Notes under the pieces: generated by a model
Databases searched by the model: none
What the model was told of the DNA's origin: nothing
The model's input: only the letters and a program-made list of their open reading frames with translations
Assembly (NCBI GenBank): GCA_011371325.1
Contig: DRQV01000264.1
Span: forward strand, 1 to 9,370
Direction of reading: 5' to 3'
Origin: Thioploca sp.
GTDB taxonomy: Bacteria; Pseudomonadota; Gammaproteobacteria; Beggiatoales; Beggiatoaceae
Length of the DNA: 9,370 bases
Translations under genes and position numbers: made by a program
Shown: piece after piece, positions 1 through 5,330 of the stretch
Layout: each line of letters begins with the position of its first letter
Numbering within the stretch: position 1 is the stretch's first letter

Positions 1-1
1 A

Positions 2-151
2 ACTAGCCAATCATTAGGACAAAAAAATACTATGTTTATGATTTGGATCGCGTTAACTTTTGTAAGTCCTTTAGCAGCCCTAGGCCCGATGTTTTATTTG
101 ATTTTCCAAAATATATATAATTCATATTTATTGAAAATGAGACCAAGTTAA
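2..151 (+). CDS. C-terminal end of an unidentified integral membrane protein (5' partial)
   Basis: An open frame enters from the left edge and ends at TAA 149-151, giving 49 residues. It has a hydrophobic, probably membrane-spanning stretch from about residue 11 to 35 (FMIWIALTFVSPLAALGP followed by MFYLIF), then a short basic tail ending KMRPS. The stop lies one base before the tolQ start codon, so the gene is probably co-transcribed and translationally coupled with tolQ. In many gammaproteobacteria the gene before tolQ is ybgC, a soluble acyl-CoA thioesterase; this tail does not look like that family. It could be the last segment of a transporter or another polytopic membrane protein, but I cannot assign a family from 49 residues. 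The reading frame is plausible because of its uninterrupted hydrophobic composition and its exact abutment to tolQ. Confidence 0.6.
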   Translation, partial: TSQSLGQKNTMFMIWIALTFVSPLAALGPMFYLIFQNIYNSYLLKMRPS

Positions 152-152
152 A

Positions 153-812
153 ATGAATGAATTATCATTAGTAAAACTAATATTTGAAGCCAGTTTACTG
201 GTACAGATTGTAATGTTGTTATTATTATTTATTTCTTTGTATTCGTGGACTTTGATTTTTTATAAAAGCCGTTATTTGAAAAATATACATAATATAGTAA
301 ATAGTTTTGAAGAATTATTTTGGAGAAGTAAAGATTTAAATTTATTATACAATCATATTCGTAGTAACGAAGCAATTGGAATAGAGAAAATTTTTGTGGC
401 TGGCTACGCTGAATTTTTAAAATCACGTAATACTAATAATTTGATTGAAAATACTAAACGAGCTATGCAAATAGTATTACGCCGTGAAATAGATGAATTA
501 GAATCAGAATTAGCAAATTTAGCAACTATTGGCTCAGTAAGTCCTTATATAGGTTTATTTGGTACTGTGTGGGGAATTATGAACTCATTTCATACGTTAG
601 GAAATCAACAACAGATCACTCTTGCTATGATAGCCCCTGGTATTTCTGAAGCATTGATTGCTACTGCTATGGGATTATTTGTCGCAATTCCAGCAGTTAT
701 AGCTTACAATAATTATAATGATAATATAGATCGATTGATTACTAATTATGATACTTTCCTAGATGAATTGCTTGGTATTTTACAGCGTAAAACTAAAAAT
801 GCACTATCGTAA
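153..812 (+). CDS. tolQ: TolQ, proton-channel subunit of the Tol-Pal system
   Basis: Inner-membrane protein of the ExbB/TolQ family (219 aa, close to the 230 aa of E. coli TolQ). With TolR it forms the proton-motive-force-driven motor that energises TolA and keeps the outer membrane attached during division. Three membrane segments are visible at about residues 12-36, 125-148 and 164-186, with a cytoplasmic stretch between the first two. The signature GSVSPYIGLFGTVWGIM (residues 127-143) and APGISEALIATAMGLF (161-176) match TolQ rather than ExbB. The channel-lining threonines (E. coli T145 and T178) correspond to T138 and T171 and are conserved. The ATG follows the upstream stop by one base with no clear Shine-Dalgarno sequence, suggesting coupled translation. 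The 3' end overlaps tolR by 14 bases. Confidence 0.96.
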   Translation: MNELSLVKLIFEASLLVQIVMLLLLFISLYSWTLIFYKSRYLKNIHNIVNSFEELFWRSKDLNLLYNHIRSNEAIGIEKIFVAGYAEFLKSRNTNNLIENTKRAMQIVLRREIDELESELANLATIGSVSPYIGLFGTVWGIMNSFHTLGNQQQITLAMIAPGISEALIATAMGLFVAIPAVIAYNNYNDNIDRLITNYDTFLDELLGILQRKTKNALS

Positions 813-1218
813 ACGTCGCCGTCATATGGCAGAAATGAATGTTGTACCATATATTGATGTAATGTTGGTACTATTGATTATTTTTATGATAACTTCACCA
901 TTATTAACTCGTAGTGTTGAAGTTGAATTACCAGCAGTAAAACAAGCAGAAACTGTTAAAACTGAAAATATAAACTTTGTGATTATTACCATAAATGCTA
1001 AAGGACAACTATTCTTAAATGATGATAAACAATCTTTGACCATTAAGGAATTGCTAGTTAAAGTAATAGCTTTGACTCGTTTTATCACTGATTCACAAGT
1101 TTTAATCAAAGGAGATTATCGTTTAAGTTATGGAAAAGTAGTAAAACTAATGTCTATTCTGCGGGAAGCTGGAGTCAAAAAAGTAGGTTTATTAACTCAG
1201 AAAAATGTTAACAGATAA
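799..1218 (+). CDS. tolR: TolR, proton-channel and peptidoglycan-binding subunit of Tol-Pal
   Basis: ExbD/TolR family, 139 aa from the chosen start (E. coli 142). It has a short basic cytoplasmic N-terminus (MHYRKRRRHMAEMN), one membrane helix at about 19-36 with the essential proton-carrying aspartate in VVPYIDVMLVLL (D20), then a periplasmic domain beginning SVEVELP and ending GVKKVGLLTQ, as in known TolR. The frame is open back to an ATG at 763, but that would add 12 residues with no family counterpart and deepen the overlap with tolQ. The start at 799 gives the usual arginine-rich N-terminus. An internal ATG at 826 would remove those basic residues and is less likely. It overlaps tolQ by 14 bases and the following gene by 14 bases, so translation is probably coupled across the operon. 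Confidence 0.94.
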   Translation: MHYRKRRRHMAEMNVVPYIDVMLVLLIIFMITSPLLTRSVEVELPAVKQAETVKTENINFVIITINAKGQLFLNDDKQSLTIKELLVKVIALTRFITDSQVLIKGDYRLSYGKVVKLMSILREAGVKKVGLLTQKNVNR

Positions 1219-1591
1219 ATTTATCGCATTTCTCAAAGCAATATTATTATTAGGAATATTAATTATAATCCTATTATTTAATGCTGATTTACCAGAATCT
1301 TCACAAGTTATTGAACAAAAATTGTTGGATGATGCAGCTGTAGCTGAAGAGTTTGAACGTTTACAAAGAAATAAGATTATTAATGCTGCTCAAAAATATA
1401 GGCAACAAGTTTTAGAACAAAAAGAGCATCAGCATATTCAAAATCAAGAATATACTTTATCTATTCGGCAACATGAAGAACAAAATCAATTAGATAAATT
1501 AAAACAACGTCGATCACAAGCGGAAGCGGAATTGGAAAAAATACGTCGAGAACGAGAAGAATTAAGTAATGCGAACTATAGCACTAATTAA
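1205..1591 (+). CDS. Short TolA-like protein: membrane anchor and coiled-coil stalk without the C-terminal domain
   Basis: A 128-aa protein with one N-terminal membrane helix (about residues 6-26), a linker, and a charged alpha-helical coiled coil from about 38 to 121 rich in E, K, Q, R and A. The segment IEQKLLDDAAVAEEFERLQ (36-54) aligns by eye with IDAVMVDSGAVVEQYKRMQ just after the membrane helix of E. coli TolA, so I read it as TolA domain I plus the start of domain II. It stops there: no C-terminal TolB/Pal-binding domain is encoded. The helix has no histidine; the position of TolA His22 is leucine, and a lysine (K11) stands at Ser18. It overlaps tolR by 14 bases and the complete tolA by 23 bases. 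It could be a genuine second TolA-like subunit of the TolQR motor or a degenerating duplicate. Family assignment is moderately sure; function is inferred. Confidence 0.7.
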   Translation: MLTDKFIAFLKAILLLGILIIILLFNADLPESSQVIEQKLLDDAAVAEEFERLQRNKIINAAQKYRQQVLEQKEHQHIQNQEYTLSIRQHEEQNQLDKLKQRRSQAEAELEKIRREREELSNANYSTN

Positions 1592-2312
1592 AGCAGTTAT
1601 CATTAATATACTGTTTTTACTGCCAATATTTTTTGGTATAGAAGTATTAAATCAACCATCAGCTTCGCCAGTATTAGAAGATATTATACCAGCTACTATT
1701 GTGGATGAAGTTGTATTAAAGAAAAATGTTATAGATAAACCAGTTATAAACTTAGAATTAGATCAGATTAGAAAAAGGATTATTTTTGCAAAAAAATTAC
1801 TTAACAAAACTAAAAGAAGAAAAAGACAAGAGGAAGATATTTTAAATAAAATCCTTGCTCAGAAAGAGATTGAAGCAAAGAAACTAACTAAAGAACGTAA
1901 AAAATATGAACGTTTAAAAACAGAGGAAAGGTTAGCAGTCAAAAATTTTCAAACTGAAGAAAAACGTTTAAAACAAGGAGCGTTACAACATGCTGAAAAA
2001 GTTGAAAATACAAGAATTAAAAAAATAGAAAAGCGAGATGAAGAACAAATTCAAGCAACTATAAAACTTCTACAAAATAAGTTACCTCAATATTGGATAC
2101 GACCTCGTGGTTTTTATGGAGGATTATCTTGTATAATAAAGATTAATCTACAAATTGGAGGGGTGGTAGAAAATGTAGCAGTAGTTGTTAGTAGCGGTAA
2201 CATCACATTTGATCATTCTGCAATATTAGCAGTTCAAAATGCTTCTCCATTACCTATCCCAGATGAACTATATGCTGAATTTAGAGAGTTCAACTTTGAA
2301 TTCAAAAAGTGA
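1569..2312 (+). CDS. tolA: TolA, trans-periplasmic force-transducing protein of Tol-Pal
   Basis: A 247-aa protein, short compared with E. coli TolA (421 aa), with all three TolA domains. An N-terminal membrane helix lies at about residues 4-23, then a linker with PATIVDEV (41-48), a lysine/glutamate-rich coiled coil at about 62-170, and a C-terminal TonB/TolA fold from about 162 to the end. That last domain shows the pattern expected for TolA: W176, GLSCIIKINLQIGGVVENV (185-203), SSGNITFDHSA and ASPLPIPDELY. It should contact TolB and Pal in the periplasm. Only one of the two disulfide cysteines of E. coli domain III is present (C188). The SHLS motif is changed: K8 replaces Ser18 and an isoleucine replaces His22. 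A TAA at 1563-1565 in the same frame shows the protein cannot extend upstream, so it is separate from the preceding gene. A weak AGAAG sits before the ATG. Confidence 0.9.
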   Translation: MRTIALIKAVIINILFLLPIFFGIEVLNQPSASPVLEDIIPATIVDEVVLKKNVIDKPVINLELDQIRKRIIFAKKLLNKTKRRKRQEEDILNKILAQKEIEAKKLTKERKKYERLKTEERLAVKNFQTEEKRLKQGALQHAEKVENTRIKKIEKRDEEQIQATIKLLQNKLPQYWIRPRGFYGGLSCIIKINLQIGGVVENVAVVVSSGNITFDHSAILAVQNASPLPIPDELYAEFREFNFEFKK

Positions 2313-2314
2313 AT

Positions 2315-2335
2315 TGCGGGAAAACTTTTCCCACA
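2315..2335. terminator. Candidate bidirectional terminator hairpin between convergent operons
   Basis: GGGAAAACTTTTCCC at 2318-2332 is a perfect 7-bp inverted repeat around a single central base. Outside one C/A mismatch, TG and CA pair as well, taking the arms to 2315 and 2335. In RNA the innermost pairs would open to form a loop. It fills the 35-base gap between the tolA and rplQ stop codons, where both operons must end. There is no run of four or more T after it on either strand, so classic intrinsic termination is uncertain. Confidence 0.4.
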
Positions 2336-2347
2336 AATACACTGTCC

Positions 2348-2725
2348 CTAGTTAGCTTCTTCTAGCTGAGGTCGGTCTACTAATTCAACAATAGCCATAG
2401 GAGCATTATCTCCAGTTCTAAAACCACATTTAAGAATCCGTAAATATCCTCCTGGACGTTCCTTATAACGAGGACCTAATTCATTAAATAATTTAGTAAC
2501 TATTGCTCTATTACGCAGTCTAGCAAAGGCAAGACGACGTTTAGCTACACTATCTTCTTTAGAAAGAGTTATCAAAGGTTCAACAACACGACGTAATTCT
2601 TTAGCTTTAGGTAAAGTAGTTCTAATAAGTTCATGATGTAGCAAAGAAACAGACATATTTTTAAACATTGCCTTTCTGTGACTACTATTCCTATTTAATT
2701 GTCTTCCCGCATGACGGTGACGCAT
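2348..2725 (-). CDS. rplQ: 50S ribosomal protein L17
   Basis: L17 is a large-subunit protein near the polypeptide exit tunnel. The product is 125 aa (E. coli 127) and almost collinear with the E. coli protein: MRHRHAGRQLNRNSSHRKAM at the start, LPKAKELRRVVEPLITL in the middle, and KLFNELGPRY then GGYLRILKCGFRTGDNAPMA near the end. Only the acidic C-terminal tail differs. It is the last gene of the alpha operon, 22 bases after rpoA, and the ATG is preceded by AGGAT at good spacing. It ends 35 bases from the convergently transcribed tolA. Confidence 0.98.
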   Translation of the reverse strand: MRHRHAGRQLNRNSSHRKAMFKNMSVSLLHHELIRTTLPKAKELRRVVEPLITLSKEDSVAKRRLAFARLRNRAIVTKLFNELGPRYKERPGGYLRILKCGFRTGDNAPMAIVELVDRPQLEEAN

Positions 2726-2747
2726 AATTTTATCCTGTAATTAACAA

Positions 2748-3746
2748 TTAAGAACCATCAGATTCTTCATTATGAAGATTAGGAGGTGGCCAATCTTCTA
2801 AACGCATGCCCAATGATAATCCTCGGGTTGCCAATATATCTTTAATTTCAGTCAAAGATTTTTTACCAAGATTAGGAGTCTTCAATAAGTCAGATTCAGT
2901 TTTTTGAATCAAGTCACCTATATAGAAAATACTCTCAGCCTTTAAACAGTTAGCAGAACGTACAGTCAAATCTAGCTCATCCACTGGTCGTAATAAAACT
3001 GGATCGATTTCATTTTTTTCAGTATCTTCTTCCGGTTCAATACGATTTTCAAGATCAACAATCACTGCCAATTGATTTTGTAAAATAGTCGCAGCAGTTT
3101 TAATTGCAGCTTCTGGTTCAATAGAACCATTAGTCTCCAATTCAATAATAAGTTTATCTAAATTAGTACGCTGTTCAACTCTAGCACTTTCTACTTGATA
3201 AGCTACTCGTAAAACTGGGCTGAAAGAAGCATCTAGTTTTAAGGTGCCGATTGGACTATCATTATCCTCATCAGTAACAGAACGCTGGCTAGCTGGTTGA
3301 TAACCACGACCTCGCACAACCTTTAGAGTCATATCCAATTTAACATTTTTAGTTAAATTAGCGATGACATGATCTGGATTCACAATTTCAATGTCATGTT
3401 CTACAGCAATATCATCTGCACATATGACACCAGGTCCTTGGCTAGTTAATTGTAAAGATACCTGAGAACGCTCTCCTAACATGCGAAAAGCAACACCCTT
3501 TAAATTTAATAAAATATCAGTTACATCTTCCTGCACACCTTCAATGGCAGAATACTCGTGTAGTACACCTTCAATTTTCACATCAGTTACAGCAGCACCT
3601 GGCAAAGAAGATAATAAAACCCGTCTCAATGCATTACCTAAGGTATATCCGAAACCACGGTCTAAAGGTTCTAATGTTATTTTAGCAATTGTATCACTGA
3701 TATATTCAACATCAACTATACGAGGTTTTAAGAAATCCATTAGCAT
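2748..3746 (-). CDS. rpoA: DNA-directed RNA polymerase subunit alpha
   Basis: RpoA dimerises to start assembly of RNA polymerase, and its C-terminal domain binds UP elements and activators. It is full length (332 aa; E. coli 329). The N-terminal dimerisation domain carries GFGYTLGNALRRVLLSSLPG (31-50) and GVLHEYSAIEGVQEDV. A flexible acidic linker lies at about 236-248. The C-terminal domain keeps LTVRSANCLKAESIFYIGDL (260-279), with R263, N266, C267 and K269 matching the DNA-contact residues R265, N268, C269 and K271 of E. coli, and LLKTPNLGKKSLTEIK (288-302). Two ATGs are possible, 3746 and 3740; a GGAT at 3755-3758 is well spaced for the first. It sits 15 bases after rpsD in the alpha operon. 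Confidence 0.98.
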   Translation of the reverse strand: MLMDFLKPRIVDVEYISDTIAKITLEPLDRGFGYTLGNALRRVLLSSLPGAAVTDVKIEGVLHEYSAIEGVQEDVTDILLNLKGVAFRMLGERSQVSLQLTSQGPGVICADDIAVEHDIEIVNPDHVIANLTKNVKLDMTLKVVRGRGYQPASQRSVTDEDNDSPIGTLKLDASFSPVLRVAYQVESARVEQRTNLDKLIIELETNGSIEPEAAIKTAATILQNQLAVIVDLENRIEPEEDTEKNEIDPVLLRPVDELDLTVRSANCLKAESIFYIGDLIQKTESDLLKTPNLGKKSLTEIKDILATRGLSLGMRLEDWPPPNLHNEESDGS

Positions 3747-3761
3747 ACTTGCGTATCCAAT

Positions 3762-4382
3762 TTACTTAGAATACAACTCTACAACAAGTTGTTCATTAAT
3801 ATCACTTGGTAATTCTTGACGTTCCGGAATCGTTTTAAAAATGCCACTCATTTTATTAATATCAACTTCAACCCATTCAGGAAAACCATATTCCTTAGAA
3901 CTAGTCAAAGCTGCTTTAATACGTAATTGTTCACGACTTTTATCTCGAATTCTAATAACATCATTAGAACTAACTTGATATGATGGTATATTAACTGGTT
4001 TTTCGTTGACTAGAATAGCTTTATGACTTACTAATTGTCTAGCTTCAGCTCTAGTAACTCCAAATCCCATCCGATAAACTACGTTATCCAAACGGCATTC
4101 AAGTAATTTCAACAAATTTTCACCAGTCGAACCAGTTTTTTGGTTAGCTTTCAAATAATAACCATGAAATTGCTTTTCCAAGACTCCATACAAACGACGT
4201 AATTTTTGTTTTTCACGCAACTGAACCGCATAATCAGACAAACGTTGTCGTTTATCACCATGTTGACCTGGTAATTTCTCAGATTTGCATTTTGAATCAA
4301 GGCTACGAGCACGACTTTTCAGTAATAAATCGGTCTGTTCACGCCGACTTAATTTGCATTTAGGGCCAAGATATCTTGCCAT
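3762..4382 (-). CDS. rpsD: 30S ribosomal protein S4
   Basis: S4 is a primary 16S rRNA-binding protein that nucleates small-subunit assembly. In enteric bacteria it also represses its own alpha operon by binding the rpsM leader. The product is 206 aa, the same length as E. coli S4. It starts MARYLGPKCKLSRRE, carries PGQHG and LSDYAVQLREKQKLRRLYGV, and has the S4 RNA-binding domain around residues 95-157 (ENLLKLLECRLDNVVYRMGF, then TRAEARQLVSHKAILVN). It ends INEQLVVELYSK. It lies 17 bases after rpsK. AGAGAG just upstream of the ATG is a reasonable ribosome binding site. Confidence 0.98.
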   Translation of the reverse strand: MARYLGPKCKLSRREQTDLLLKSRARSLDSKCKSEKLPGQHGDKRQRLSDYAVQLREKQKLRRLYGVLEKQFHGYYLKANQKTGSTGENLLKLLECRLDNVVYRMGFGVTRAEARQLVSHKAILVNEKPVNIPSYQVSSNDVIRIRDKSREQLRIKAALTSSKEYGFPEWVEVDINKMSGIFKTIPERQELPSDINEQLVVELYSK

Positions 4383-4399
4383 ATTATCTCTCTAAATTA

Positions 4400-4786
4400 T
4401 TATACTCTGCGTCTTTTGGGTGGACGACATCCATTGTGTGGAATTGGGGTCACATCAGTAATGGAAGTAATTTTAAAACCATTCGCATTAAGAGAACGAA
4501 CTGCTGACTCACGTCCTGGTCCTGGCCCTTTAATCCGTACGTCTAAATTTTTGACACCGAAATCCTTAACAATATTACCAACTTTTTCTGCTGCTATTTG
4601 AGCGGCAAAAGGTGTACTTTTACGAGAACCTCTAAACCCACTACCTCCAGCAGTTGCCCAACCCAGTGCATTCCCCTGACGGTCGGTAATAGTAATGATC
4701 GTATTATTAAAAGAAGCATGCACATGGGCAATCCCATCTGTAATATTCTTTTTAACTTTTTTACGTTGTCGTTGTGCTTTTGGCAT
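4400..4786 (-). CDS. rpsK: 30S ribosomal protein S11
   Basis: S11 lies on the platform of the small subunit near the E site and helps select correct mRNA-tRNA pairing. The product is 128 aa (E. coli 129). Its features are a basic N-terminus (MPKAQRQRKKVKKN), IAHVHASFNNTIITITDRQG (19-38), the glycine-rich GWATAGGSGFRGSRKSTPFA (42-61), GPGPGRES, and the C-terminal ITDVTPIPHNGCRPPKRRR. Asn118 followed by Gly is the site that forms isoaspartate in E. coli S11. It is 15 bases after rpsM, and GGAT stands eight bases before the ATG. Long open frames on the other strand here are composition artefacts. Confidence 0.98.
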   Translation of the reverse strand: MPKAQRQRKKVKKNITDGIAHVHASFNNTIITITDRQGNALGWATAGGSGFRGSRKSTPFAAQIAAEKVGNIVKDFGVKNLDVRIKGPGPGRESAVRSLNANGFKITSITDVTPIPHNGCRPPKRRRV

Positions 4787-4801
4787 ATATTAATATCCGA
4801 C

Positions 4802-5161
4802 TTATTTCTTCTTAATTGGTCTTCTAGGACCTTTGCGAGTACGAGCATTAGTACGAGTGCGTTGACCACGTAATGGCAAACCACGTCGATGCCTAATACC
4901 ACGATAACAACCCAGGTCCTTTAAACGTTTTATGTTCATTGCAATCTCACGACGCAAATCACCTTCAATATTATATTTAGCAACCTCGGTACGTAAACAT
5001 TCAAGTTCTTTATCTTTCAAATTTTTCACTTTTGTATTGGGAGCAACCTTAGTCGCTTCACAAATACGTTGAGCTAAAACTGAACCAATTCCATAAATGG
5101 AAGTTAAAGCAATAACTATATGTTTGTGTACTGGGATGTTAATACCAGCTATACGAGCCAT
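4802..5161 (-). CDS. rpsM: 30S ribosomal protein S13
   Basis: S13 sits in the head of the small subunit, touching the P-site tRNA and bridging to the large subunit. The product is 119 aa (E. coli 118), starting MARIAGINIPVHKHIVIALT, with the helix-two-turns-helix region IYGIGSVLAQRIC (about 23-35), the RNA-binding LGCYRGIRHRRGLPLRGQRT (83-102), and the basic tail ARTRKGPRRPIKKK that reaches the P site. In E. coli this gene opens the alpha operon and its leader is the S4 repression site. Here it follows rpmJ by 52 bases with no convincing promoter. AGGAT precedes the ATG with only four bases between. Confidence 0.98.
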   Translation of the reverse strand: MARIAGINIPVHKHIVIALTSIYGIGSVLAQRICEATKVAPNTKVKNLKDKELECLRTEVAKYNIEGDLRREIAMNIKRLKDLGCYRGIRHRRGLPLRGQRTRTNARTRKGPRRPIKKK

Positions 5162-5213
5162 AATAATCCTATCTATTTTTTTAATTCTATTTCAAGAACC
5201 AATAAGAATTATT

Positions 5214-5327
5214 TCAGCCTTGGCGTTGTTTATGTCGTTTATCTACACAGATAACTCTAACTTTGCCATGGCGACGAATAATTTTACAATTTCGACAAAT
5301 TTTCTTAACAGAAGCTCTTACTTTCAT
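5214..5327 (-). CDS. rpmJ: 50S ribosomal protein L36
   Basis: This 37-aa gene is short enough to be missed by length-based gene finding. It starts MKVRASVKKICRNCKIIRRH and ends VRVICVDKRHKQRQG. The zinc-ribbon ligands C11, C14, C27 and H32 are all present, so this is the zinc-binding form of L36 and not a zinc-free paralogue. It is one residue shorter than E. coli L36 because of a deletion between the third cysteine and the histidine, as seen in many bacteria. It lies three bases after the secY stop and 52 bases before rpsM, its standard position in the spc operon. It binds domain V of 23S rRNA late in large-subunit assembly. Confidence 0.97.
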   Translation of the reverse strand: MKVRASVKKICRNCKIIRRHGKVRVICVDKRHKQRQG

Positions 5328-5330
5328 AAT

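Noticed and set aside
763..798. Upstream ATG extension of tolR
   Set aside because: The added 12 residues lie entirely inside tolQ and do not match TolR N-termini; the start at 799 gives the normal arginine-rich beginning.
822..1109. Minus-strand open frame of 95 codons opposite tolR
   Set aside because: It is a shadow of tolR with no recognisable domain or ribosome binding site.
1500..2090. Lysine/glutamate-rich repeats in the tolA genes as a DNA repeat array
   Set aside because: The repetition is at the level of coiled-coil protein composition; I find no regular DNA repeat unit.
1205..2312. One tolA gene broken by a frameshift or sequencing error
   Set aside because: The second gene has its own membrane helix directly after its ATG, and a TAA lies in its frame at 1563-1565. 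Joining the two frames would put a second membrane helix in the middle of the stalk, which no TolA has.
3481..3819. Plus-strand open frame of 112 codons opposite rpoA and rpsD
   Set aside because: It is antisense to conserved genes and its composition mirrors the reverse complement of rpoA; no domain is visible.
4594..4902. Open frame of about 100 codons on the minus strand spanning rpsK and rpsM
   Set aside because: It is an out-of-frame shadow of two highly conserved ribosomal genes and has no recognisable motif.
5168..5196. Possible promoter TTGAAA plus ATAGGA before rpsM on the minus strand
   Set aside because: The spacing is 17 bases, but the -10 element is a poor match and the ATAGGA overlaps the rpsM ribosome binding site; such matches are expected by chance in A/T-rich DNA.
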